Shown piece after piece: positions 36,964-47,615 of a stretch of DNA of 64,000 bases (within the stretch, counting starts at the first letter, position 1; the number at the start of each line of letters is the position of its first letter). Source of the DNA: Nepenthes gracilis (taxonomy: Eukaryota > Streptophyta > Magnoliopsida > Caryophyllales > Nepenthaceae). Below the pieces are notes generated by a model. The model ran no database searches. It saw only the letters and a program-made list of their open reading frames with translations, and was not told where the DNA came from. Where the stretch lies: positions 13,139,268-13,203,267 of the forward strand of contig BSYO01000024.1 in the NCBI GenBank assembly GCA_033239525.1, given 5' to 3'. The position numbers were made by a program, and so were the translations under genes.

Positions 36964-38302
36964 GCACAATCGACCCCTTCCTCATTTCCTTCACAAGTTG
37001 GCTAAAATCGAGCCTGTTCAGCCGAGATTCTACAAATCGGCCCAGCTTTTCCTACAGTTAACTGGGATAACATAAGAATGGTGCTAAATGTGTTTTGGTT
37101 CATTTGACATTGGCCTTGAAAAACCCAACTAGCACCAGCTGCACGACAATGACTGCTTCTCGATGAGCAAATAACATATCTGTATGATCTTTGCCGGATG
37201 TCTCTCAGGGAAAGCACTCGACCCCCACAGGAGTATTGTTGTTGTTTCAAAGGTTAGGGTTTTGTGTCATAATTAACTAAGGTGTGTTTTATGCCAGTTT
37301 GGTTTGTTTCTTGATCTTCAGGTTCATTACGGGGAAAAATCCTATCTTTGTTATCCGGGTTAAAGAGTGTATCAAGTTGTGTACCTAATATTTAGTGAAT
37401 AAAAATGAAATGAGAATCATAGATATGTTGGCTGGGTTGTAAATTACCGTTTTGAATCCTCAATAATTAGTCCCAGTTAATTATATGAATTGTTCTTTCA
37501 GAGATTATTGTATGTTAACTCGTTTTCACCTTGAGAGTAAAACCCTTCTGCATTTGTTTTGCTGATTAAAAGTGAACAGGAGAAGAATGACTTACCTTCC
37601 TTAACCATGCTTACCAAATCGATAGCCCGTTGTTTAGCACCTGATTATAGTCTTATGCCAATTAAAAAAAGGGGACAACATGAAGTACAAAACTTCAAAA
37701 AGCATGGAAGGAATGAACATTAACCCAGTTGAGTAAATTGCTCTGTCAGTCCATCAGCTGCTTTGCCAGGTATGCTTTCTGGTTGCTTATTTTGGCTAAA
37801 ATGTATTTGAATACACTAAGTTCTCATATATCTTAGAGTCTGAGGATCAGATATACACATTTTTAACTAATGCATGCTCTGTGGAAAGGCTGTTTTTATA
37901 AATTAAACCTGTAACTTTCATCTTACAATAGACCAACCAGCAACAAGCTCATTTAGCACACGCCCACGGAATTTAAGCATTTTGAGTAGTAATTCTCTGA
38001 TTGATATGGAGATCCTAGTATCCAAATACACAAATAGTCAATAGCGCCAAGGACAATCCCATTTCTATGTTGAAGTAGAAAACTGTTACGGTTCTATTAT
38101 GTATGTTCTTTTATATATCCAGAGGTCAATATTATAAGTTAAAAAAATAGATGATCGATATTACATCAGCTATTATGAAGACTTAATACAATTCCTATTT
38201 TTCATTCTATAACTTCTAATCTGAGTCGTTACGTATACAAAGAAGTCTATATGGTAAGACCATAACAGCTCTCGTTAAAGTACAGCACCGCTTGCCAGCT
38301 AG
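36964..38302. other. Intergenic region between convergent genes
   Basis: It holds the 3' UTR of the TRM gene, with AATAAA at 37,398-37,403, and the presumed 3' UTR of the minus-strand C2 gene. No further coding signal was recognised. Confidence 0.6.
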
Positions 38303-41300
38303 CTACAATTGCTGCCCATCATCTGGAGTCATCTTCCCGTATTGAAACAAGGACTTCCACCATGAGATCTTCCAGAAACCTAAGAAGGTTGTATATATTG
38401 ATTTTCTTGTTTTCTTCACCTGTGTGGCACGCTCTCTCTTCTCCACTTGAGCTTCTCTCTGCAGATAATGAAAAATTACAGGATGCATGCTTTTTAATAA
38501 ATAAAAAAAAAAAGGTATCATGATGCAGGAAGCTCCCACTGTATGCGAAGCCTAGAAGAATGGTTGGACCACATTGGATTTATAGTTATCTTATATCATG
38601 TAAGAAGCTTCTCCACGACATAAACCCATGACCAATAAGTCATACGATAGTAATTCTACCATTATACCAATACATTATTTTCAAAAAAGGGTCAGACCAA
38701 TTTCAAACAATTATATGAAGTCTTATCTAGCATTATGCAAGAGTCCACTTGCAAGATTTAAACCCATAATTTTCATATCACACTACAACAATTTTACTTT
38801 TATATCAAGACTCTTTTTCATGTTTTTAGTACAGCAATTAAAAACTATAAGGTTCAAAGATTACTCATGGGTTTATGCTCACATTGACTGTAAATTTCAA
38901 TCCGATCTTGATTTCCCCTTTGAAGGTGTCGTCCTCAACAACCACATTATATGGAGCTGGATGCAGTTCAACAAATCCAGTGTCCTCACCTTCAACAATA
39001 ATTTCGGCTAGGTTTATTCTGTACCACAAGAACCAGCCATTAGTACCAGACATTCCTTACCACTACTCATTGTAATCAGTATTCTCCACGGGAAAAAAAA
39101 ATAATAAGAGCAGAAATTGAAAAATTGTTGTTTGACATAATGGTTACAAATTTGAGTTGTGAAAACATATTACATTAACAATATAAAGCGTCAAACAGAT
39201 CCAAAAAGTGATTCAATTCTTCTCCAGATCCTGTGCATAGTAAGAGTTTCACACATCAGACTGTCTTGTCTCTCTTGAAAGGGCTGCAAATGAACACCAA
39301 CACCTAAATCACCAACATCTAAATCACCACCCTACCGTTGAGAGTAAGCATCAGATGTTATTACATTGAACAGGCATGTTATGATGATATAACATGAGCT
39401 AATCCTAAGAACAATTGGCCAAATATGATCGCAGGAGTATCATGCATCAGACTGTCTCTAGTCCCATGAAACAGCTCAAAATGAACTCCAACTCCTAAAC
39501 CACCAACCCACCCTTCCATGGTACGCTTCGGATGTTACTACATTAAATGAGCATGTTTTAATGATATAAGATGAACTAATACTAAGAACAATTGACCAAA
39601 TAGAAATCTAGGTATTAGCATTTGTTAGGTACTGATGACATTACATGGCTTCCCCGACAAATCCTGTGTCTGTCAAATAATCTTCAGCCATTATAGTGAT
39701 CTTAAGATGTTCCAAGTTCTTCCATTCTGAAAAAGGGTACTCAAACCTGCATTTTTGATTCCAAAATGCTTTATGAGCATAACCTGCACTGTTAAAAGCC
39801 TTAATTACTAAATATATTTGGAAAATTAGCAATCATAGCGTTTCAAATGAGTAGACTTTGGGCCTGCTTGGTGGACCGTTTAATACTGCTTTTGGCTGTC
39901 CCCCCTCCACCCCCCAAAAAAAAAAAACAAATAAAAACAAAGTCAAAAATTCGTTGGGGTATTAAAAAAGTTGATCCGTTGGAATATTGACAAACTTACT
40001 TTTCAAAAACCCACAAAAATGAGCTGATTGTGGGCTTTTTCTGTTAGTATTTGTGAAATGACCATAATATCCTTATTGATCTCACTCCATTCAGCACTTA
40101 TTTTTCCATCCATTTTCTTTCTTGTTTAATCATTTTTAAATATCAAGATACATAATTTAATGTAGTATTGGTATTTTCTCTCTCTCATACACATACACAT
40201 ATTAAAGTATTTGTTGTTGGTAATAGTGTCATCTCTATGTATAGATGGTAAGATACATAAAAAATACGTTAGTATATTTATTTTATTTTTTAAAAAATAT
40301 TTGTATCATTTTTTTTTTTTAAAAAAAAGGAGAAACAAAGAACATCTTGAATAAAATAAAGATATCTTTATTGGTCATTTAACATTCAACATCAACATCT
40401 AATAATGCTTTACCCAAATATTACTTTTATAATTTACATCAACAACAAACAATCGATAGTAATAATAAATTTTCAACAGTCTAATCAAACAGAGACTTAG
40501 GACAAGACCAAGATTTGTGCAGAGTTGGGAACTCTAATTCTAATTCAAGGGACAAATCCATACTCGTCAAGCAAAACATACTTGGCTGGGATAATTGAGA
40601 AGGTAGACCAATATACGAGGTTTTTCACCTTGTGGGCTCCAATAAATAATCAGATATACACAATCTCATATTACTATTTGTCCAAAGGCAATATCCACAA
40701 TTAAACCCCATAAAACTTATTTACAATAAAACAACGGTAAAGCTTATCATCATTAACAGATAAAAATATATGTCGATATGTATCAATATTGGGACCTTGA
40801 TACCGATACTCATATCACAACATCGCAAAAATATTTTTGTATTGGTGATATATTGATCAATTTTTAAAATATTGGCTGATATTTTATTATTAGCTAACGA
40901 TTCTCGATTTTTTTTTCTTTTGATAAATCCGATATAGATACAAATTATTCTATATGTCCAACATCGATATAATCGTAATCTATACCGATATTGATATTTT
41001 CATTCATGGCCATCACCGATAATTGAGATAATAAATAAAATTATGCAATGGTTGAAGTTGAAACCTGAGGTAGTTTTGCTCCTCCATGCTCGAGTGCCAC
41101 ATTGTATGAGCACATAATAGGCTGGCTGACCTGTGAGCATACAATCAGATCAAAACACCAATGGCTTATTTAGATCTAATAAAAAAATAAAACTAATTGC
41201 AAAATATAGTTTTAAATGAACGGTGAAATTCTTTAAAAAAAAATGAAGAATTTTAGCTGAGTTTTTCATATAATCTTTTTCTTATAAGTTTTTAAGCATC

Positions 41301-41515
41301 CAACACATACAAATACGTTTTTTTTTTTTTTTTTAATTTTTTCCTTTTATTACACATTTTTTCTGAAATTAAACAGATCATAAAAAGTCTCAAAAGATTC
41401 ATGCGAAGAACTACAGAGAAATACTTCAATGCAAAAACAGATGGATACCAATCAAATTTGTGTGTCTGATGCCTTCAGCATTAACAACTAGAACTTCAAG
41501 GATGCCTTCTCCCAT
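38303..41515 (-). CDS. Single C2-domain protein (elicitor-responsive/phloem 16-kDa type)
   Basis: Five exons on the minus strand with matching phases: 41,515-41,449; 41,130-41,065; 39,783-39,645; 39,018-38,883; 38,458-38,303 (TAG). They total 188 codons including the stop. The start MGEGILEVLVVNAEGI is the first C2 strand. The order of motifs follows a single plant C2 domain: YYVLIQCG, W-R-S-K, FWNQKCRFEY, LKITIMAEDYLTDTGFVGEA, and APYNVVVEDDTFKGEIKIGL. It resembles ERG3-like C2 proteins, small soluble proteins that bind phospholipid, often with Ca2+. Expected acidic loop residues are partly replaced (for example QPAYYV where DPYVV is usual), so Ca2+ binding is doubtful. The last exon is uncertain. 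It adds a basic tail (VEKRERATQVKKTRK). Without splicing at 38,882, exon 4 would read on to a stop at 38,865. Confidence 0.78.
39254..39605. repeat. Tandem duplication, ~191-bp period, in C2 intron 3
   Basis: 'catcagactgtct' starts at 39,254 and 39,445. Both copies go on through 'aatgaac.ccaac.cctaaa.cacca', 'gatgttat/gatgttac tacatt' and 'ctaagaacaattg.ccaaata'. Divergence is clear, so this is an old duplication of intron sequence. Confidence 0.8.
40745..41015. mobile_element. MITE-like repeat copy 3 (intron 2 of the C2 gene)
   Basis: It shares the GATAT/ATCG-rich body and the terminal phrase 'gatattgatattttcatt' with the copies in the TRM introns. The left end is degraded. It occupies about a fifth of the 1.28-kb intron and ends ~50 bp from exon 2. 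Confidence 0.55.
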
Positions 41516-41726
41516 TATCAGAAAACTGACAACAATGGAAACTTAGAAAGTGTGACAAATTTAAATATGAATCAGATTTGATTTGTTGCATAAAGAGTTT
41601 GGTCTCTATAAGCTGAAAGGTAGGGGGAAAAGAATAAATGAGTAATAACTTAACTAATTAATTCACCCTGAAGTAAAAACTGTCTGAGATAATTACGCAG
41701 AGTAACATACCACACTAATCAACATG

Positions 41727-41894
41727 TTATTTAATAGAAATATTTATATACCCATTTATACACCCACTTGTATCGAAATTGCCAAAAATATGGACCCCAT
41801 CCTGTTTTAATTTTTACTCTCTCCCTTCTTTCTCTCAACACTAATATTGCAATTTTGATATAAATGGGTGTATAAATAATAGTCTTATTTAATA
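41727..41894. mobile_element. Small MITE, Mutator-type by its 10-bp target duplication
   Basis: TTATTTAATA occurs at 41,727-41,736 and 41,885-41,894 as direct repeats. The 148 bp between them begin GAAATATTTATATACCCATTTATA. Read from the other end they begin GACTATTATTTATACACCC, so the termini are imperfect inverted repeats. It lies ~210 bp upstream of the C2 gene start and could be in its promoter. It is too small to encode a transposase. Confidence 0.75.
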
Positions 41895-44161
41895 AGAAAA
41901 TTTTGTGCACAAAAGCATTTATGAAGGTCTGCTACGGTATAAATATTCAAATGCTTCAACTGTGCACCATTGGCAAAAAGTGTATGTAACGAGCCATGGT
42001 TCGTTAGGCCATGCAACACAGCAGCTCCATGCCGAAGTCAAAAAGGAGAAGGCAAAAAAGAGAAAGAAATAGTTTGTTGAGATGGAAATTTTACTGTTCA
42101 TTGGAAGTAGCATGTAAAAAATATAAAATGGTGAAAGAATGTTTTAAGTAATTTGAATACTTAAAACATAGTCTAAATAAAACACCCATAAGGAAATATG
42201 AGTTAGTTATGATTTGATAAAAGAAATAAAGAAATAGACAATTTGATAAAACTAAAAGTCATGTGATAAACAATTTAAAAATACTCGTACTCTTAGAAAA
42301 AACTAAAATAAATCAAAAGGAATGAGAGAAATAAATTTTTATGGCCAATCTTAACCAGTAAAATAAAAAGTTTTGTTGTTATTGACATTCGCAGACATGA
42401 TAACTACCTAAGAGGATTGTGCATGAATGTAGAGCATCATATCATGACATTCTCTTCCTCGTAGCACCTGCAAAAGCTAGTTACAAAAGACTTTGACAAC
42501 CAGAAGCATTTAGCAGCAAATTCTCTGATTACCAAACGTTCCACAAAATCAAGCAAAGCCATGAAAAATCTAGCCTGCATTAATACCATTGGAAAGACAA
42601 CAATCATGTAGAAATGAAAGAACAAGAAGAGAAGGCATAATGGTAGCACTGTTAAGGCTTAATCCTTGTGGATTCGTATTTAAACAGGTTTGAGTTGAAA
42701 GCATTTTCATACACAAGATTTACATGTATACAAATTTGCAAAGAAATATGATAGTTTACTTCTTATTTTTGTATACTCGAACAGATCTTTTGAAGAATTA
42801 ATTAAATTACAATACAGAAAAAGTGGGTTGCAGAGTTCTTTTTATCCTCAGTTGAGAATAAGAAAGCATTCATTCCTTAGCTCATTAAACTTAAATTGAA
42901 CACGTAAGAGCTAAGACAATTCAATGGTTCTTTGTTCCATTTCTCTAGGAGTCAAGTAATCAGATTTCATCAGTATGATAAAGGAGATGGCCCCTCGCCT
43001 TTGATCTCCAGATAAAGGCACAAGGAGTATAAATATAAGTTCTATTATGACCAGTGAATCTCTTTTATAGAAAAGTGAACAAGATGCAACCAATTTTTTC
43101 ACAGAAAATCCCCAATAAAAAATACAAACTATTCCTTCTTTTATTATAAAAAATAAATCATAACCACTACCTATATTTCCAGAAAGTATGCACCACAAAA
43201 AGGAGCTGATAAAGAGGCTTGCGATCCATTAAAAAAATCATGATTCCCAGTGGAAAAAAGATTATTTGCTAAGAGGTGGAAAAAAGATATTAAATTCCTA
43301 ACAAAATAACTTGAAATCAACACAACAATACAAAAATAAAATCACTCTCATAATTGTATACCTGTTGTTTTGGTGTCTATTTTTATCGTATTGTGTTCTT
43401 CATAAAAATCACCTTCATGGCCAGCATGCATATCTGATTCTGATGCTAAGCAAAATCGTACCATCTCATTCACATTGACCTTCTGATGAATGGGAGTGGA
43501 AGGGTAAGAGGTAGACCTAATCAAAACTAGGTCCAAGCTAGACATCAGCATGGTCTAAGTGAAGATTTGTGACCGCTAAGTCAGGCTGACCTAATGACCA
43601 TGGCTAAAAACATAACCGTGCCTGTTCATATTCTAAATCAAGCAAGTCCGGGTATATTTTTTTATTTTTAAGTATTTTTATTTAAAAATTTATATATACA
43701 TAAAAATACTTAAAAATATAGAATATTTTTTAAAATATAATATTTATATTAAAATATTATCAGAGTATTTATTTAAATGAAGAAATATTATATAAAAGGT
43801 TATTAATTATATAAAAATATAATATATTAAATTATTCTTTAAAATTTGGTATTTATTTAAAATCTAAAAATACATATTTATGAAAAAAAAATTCATAATC
43901 CAGGTTGGCATGGGTTAGGCCAAACTAATCACCTATACCTGTGACTATGCCCAGCCCAAAAATAAATTGGCCTAATTTTTTTACCATACCCAGCTATAAT
44001 CTTAATATACCTTGAACAAATCATATAAAATTTCAATTTGGTTGGACTAGGCCAGTCAGGCAGCCCAATTTTATTCATGTCTAGTTAGAGGATAGAATTT
44101 TCAATCTCCCAGCAGATAATGATCGAATTTAAATACCTCCTTTAGAACTTACATTGTATAC
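41895..44161. other. Intergenic sequence between C2 and PPR genes
   Basis: Mostly AT-rich. Minus-strand frames at 42,437-42,649, 42,911-43,198 and 43,348-43,551 are open but carry no motif I recognise, and I could not join them by splice sites. 43,560-44,090 has a weak repeat flavour. Confidence 0.45.
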
Positions 44162-46099
44162 TTAGGACCAGCTTGCACCAACAATGCTATATCCAGTCAT
44201 TTTCCTCACTCCCTTTTCACCAATCAATTTTCTCAGCTTTCCGACATCTTGCCATCTACCCTGATCCGCATACAAGTTTGATAAATTGACATAATAGCTA
44301 GTATTTTCCGGATCTAATTCTGTAAGCCGCTCAACCACAAGCTCAGCTATTTCAATTGACCCACGACTTAATCTGCATCCGGCAAGAATTGCTCCCCATA
44401 TTCGTTTATCAGGTTCCATTGGCATCTTGTTCACAAATTCAATAGCTTCTTCAACATTCCCTCGACGGCTAAGCAAGTCCACCATGCAAGCACAATGGGC
44501 AAGATTTGGTGTAATCCCATACGTCTCTTGCATGGAATAATACAAGTACCAGCCTTCTTCTTGTAGCCCACAGTGACTACAGGCAGATAGAACAGATACA
44601 AAAACTACCTCATTTGGCCTTATTCCACAATCTAACATGTTTGAGAATGTTTCTAAGGCCTCACTTCCAAATCCATTTAAACCATATCCACTAATCAATG
44701 AACTCCAGCATATTAGATCTTTGATGGGGCTTTTGTCGAAGAGAGCTTTTCCTTGAGTTATTCTCCCAAATTTGCAGTACAAATCAATCAATGCTGATAA
44801 TAAGAATGCATTGGGCAAGTAACCAGCTTTAGTTACATAACCATGGATGCTTTCACCAAGCACTTGAGCACCTATCGCAGAACAAGCTTGTAATAAACTG
44901 ACAAAAGTGATCTCATTAGGCTTCTGATTTGCTAATTGCATCTGTTTAAATACATCCAACGCTCCACATGGCTGTTCACTTTTAGCATATACAGATATCA
45001 TTGCACTCCAGGCAATTAGATCAATCGTATTAAGATCATTGAAAAGTGTCCTGGCTAGATCAACCATGCCAAATTTCGCATACATTTGGAGAAATGCAGT
45101 TCCAACAGAAATAAATGCTATAAACCCAGATTTCAAAGCATAGCCATGCAACCCAATACCAAGCATCTGTTTTTCTACTTCTGAAACTGCACCAATTACA
45201 TAACAGACAATACTTTCATCCAAATCAAAGCAAGATGATCTCATTTCGAAGAAAAGATTCAAAGCTTTTACAGGATACTCATTTTCAATACACCCACGAA
45301 TAGTTGTCTTCCAAGTGATTAAATCCTTCTCCTCAAGCTTAGCAAAAACTCTAACTAAGGGGTTTAGTGCCCCACATTTTGCATACATATCTATAAGTGA
45401 ATTTTGAACAATAGTTAGAGAATCACATCCTCTTTTTATAGACAAACCATGAAGTTGTTCGCCAAATGTAAACACTTGAAGCTTGGCACAAGCTGGAAGA
45501 ACACTCACAACGCTCACATAACTCAGTTCTTGACCTTCACTAAACATTTTTCTGAACAACTGAATGGCTTCCATATGTTCGCCACTCTTCACACACAATG
45601 AAACCATTGAACTCCACGAAACCAAATCCTTAATAGGAATACTGCTGAAAAGCTTCCAAACAGCTGTCATATCATAATTAGCATAAACACGCATCATGGT
45701 CGTTGCAACTGAGAGTTCCGACTCAAATCCCATTGTGATCACAAAACCATGAATTACCCATATCATATTCTTCAATCTCAACGCACCAATAGCGCGTGTT
45801 ACAATTAAAGCCGTCACATAATTTGGCCTTTGCTGATGCTCAAGCATCAATTTAAACGTATCAATGGCCTCCTTATGCCGGTTGTGATTCACTAGGTTTG
45901 AAATTTTTGATGTCCAACATACTACACTGCCTTCTCCATCACTAAATCCAACTGAGCCTTCAAAATATGTGCTGGCACTGCAGACTGTGCTCCGCCACAA
46001 ACTATATAATGAAGTACCCAGTAGAGCACGTCTGTACGTAGTTTCATCGAACAACTTGTGTGCACTTCGAGTGACACGAAGCATTAGAGTTATTACCAC
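44162..46099 (-). CDS. Pentatricopeptide repeat protein, PLS class with E motif
   Basis: A single uninterrupted frame of 645 codons, as is usual for plant PPR genes. Repeats of the P, L and S type run from about residue 60 to 560, for example DLVSWSSMVSLCVKSGEHMEAIQLFRKM and NSLIDMYAKCGAL. The C-terminus has the E-type block (PDKRIWGAILAGCRL..., YYVNLSNLYADQGRWQDVGKLR) and ends shortly after KMTGYSIVG. No DYW deaminase domain follows. PLS-E proteins bind organelle RNA in a base-specific way and act in C-to-U editing or splicing in mitochondria or plastids, with a partner providing the DYW domain. The target site is not predictable by eye. The N-terminus is basic and Ser/Thr-rich, fitting an organelle transit peptide. 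A few repeats look degenerate, but there are no stops. Confidence 0.92.
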   Translation of the reverse strand: MVITLMLRVTRSAHKLFDETTYRRALLGTSLYSLWRSTVCSASTYFEGSVGFSDGEGSVVCWTSKISNLVNHNRHKEAIDTFKLMLEHQQRPNYVTALIVTRAIGALRLKNMIWVIHGFVITMGFESELSVATTMMRVYANYDMTAVWKLFSSIPIKDLVSWSSMVSLCVKSGEHMEAIQLFRKMFSEGQELSYVSVVSVLPACAKLQVFTFGEQLHGLSIKRGCDSLTIVQNSLIDMYAKCGALNPLVRVFAKLEEKDLITWKTTIRGCIENEYPVKALNLFFEMRSSCFDLDESIVCYVIGAVSEVEKQMLGIGLHGYALKSGFIAFISVGTAFLQMYAKFGMVDLARTLFNDLNTIDLIAWSAMISVYAKSEQPCGALDVFKQMQLANQKPNEITFVSLLQACSAIGAQVLGESIHGYVTKAGYLPNAFLLSALIDLYCKFGRITQGKALFDKSPIKDLICWSSLISGYGLNGFGSEALETFSNMLDCGIRPNEVVFVSVLSACSHCGLQEEGWYLYYSMQETYGITPNLAHCACMVDLLSRRGNVEEAIEFVNKMPMEPDKRIWGAILAGCRLSRGSIEIAELVVERLTELDPENTSYYVNLSNLYADQGRWQDVGKLRKLIGEKGVRKMTGYSIVGASWS

Positions 46100-46710
46100 A
46101 GCTCCAGACTTGATGCCTGAATTGGCGTGTGTATTGAAGAAGATTCGGACTCGGGCTCCTGGGTATGAATGGCAAGCGGTTGGAGGAGAAATTCATGAGA
46201 AATGAAAATGGCGACAACTTCTAAAGATAGTTTATACGTTTTGTTATGCCGGAGTTGTTGAGATTGAGGGCGTCATCCAAATGACCAATGATCGAAAGCT
46301 GAACAAATTTTGGACAGCACATGCGTGGGTGGACCGGTGGTTGCTCCGACGATTTACCGGTAACCATAAATAGTTTTGAGTTGATGGTTTATGGACAAAC
46401 ACAATGGAGCCTAACCAAGTTGAGAAATGGTTTGTGCAACAAAGGAACCGGCAATTAATTTTACGAGTTAATTTTAATTTTTTTTAATTTTTACTTTAAA
46501 TCAATTTTATTTTATATTTTATAAAATTAAATAATTTTATTAGTTAAGTACCTCACATCAATCCTAGTTGGCAATAAAAATAATGATGGAAGATAAATTC
46601 AAATTTAAATAACATGTCATATTAATAAAATTGGAGATAGTTTAACGTCACATACTCCTCAATTTTAAGTAATTTTATTAATTAATTATCACACCTCAAT
46701 CCTAATTTTC
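46100..46710. promoter_or_regulatory. PPR gene 5' flank and AT-rich spacer
   Basis: 46,100-46,430 is the upstream region of the PPR gene. No clear TATA box was found, as is common for PPR genes. 46,480-46,710 is AT-rich with phrases such as 'taagtaattttattaattaattatcacacctcaatcctaatttt' in two versions (46,530-46,570 and 46,665-46,707), which is an old duplication. The Tat element entered at 46,716. Confidence 0.4.
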
Positions 46711-47615
46711 AATGATGTTGCATCCCAGTTTTTGATTCTTTATCTTAATTAAAGAACTTTTGAATTTCTCGTCATCCAGAGGCGATTACACAAGGTCGGT
46801 TCTCATTTCTATTAACGTGGACCCTCACAATACAACTAACGAATAAGAGGTTAAAGACCATGGGGATTGTCTTTCTTGACACTCCGATACTTCGACGCTC
46901 AAGTTAGAAACCTTCCGCAATAAACGGAGGAATACATACTTAAGGTGCAAGAATGAGGGGAGTATGAGAGGGATGTATTTGGAGGTTTCAAACTCCATGG
47001 ATCGTCGCGGAGGACGGCTTAGAAGGATCCCTCTTAGGGGTGCACCTGCAGAGAGCGGCTTGGAAGTGTGCCCACGAATGATGGCTTATCGGTGCGCCCG
47101 CGGAGGGCGGCTTGGTAATATCCCCTCTTGAGGGTGTGCCTGCAGAGGGCGGAGCAGCATGTCCATGGACCTCGATGGCACTCGGAGATTTGGCGAAGCA
47201 GGCTGGGGCGAACGTGGATCCTGTGCAACGTCCATCTGGGCCACTAATCACGGAAGAACCCATAAGGACCCGATAGCCTGAACAGGCTGCCTGATCGCTG
47301 AAGCCACTGGACATCTTCCTTTGGGGAAGCTGCATATTGCTCTTCTGTTAAATGCCTTGCTGCTGGGAGGCCTCTTGAGGGGCTTCATTCATGCTCTGCT
47401 TTGGAGGAATGGAAGGAATGGAACGCCATTTAAGGGGCTTCCTCTGACAATATGCATTCTGATGACTCTATGGTGCTGGATCTGGCCGCGAGCTTTGGAA
47501 GGACGCGGACACCATCATCGAGGAGCTACGGGACTCCCTGCTAGCCAGAAATGACGGCCTGGCTCCATTCCAGGGGCTGTACACCTCTGTTTTACTAGAA
47601 TCATGATGAAGAAGC

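Noticed and set aside
42437..43551. Further exons of the C2 gene or another minus-strand gene
   Set aside because: The frames lack recognisable motifs and no phase-consistent splice sites were found. The C2 start at 41,515 already begins the domain.
46988..47335. 115-codon minus-strand frame at the LTR/insert junction
   Set aside because: It crosses the GC-rich LTR minisatellite and the border of the extra block. There is no domain and no counterpart in the other LTR.
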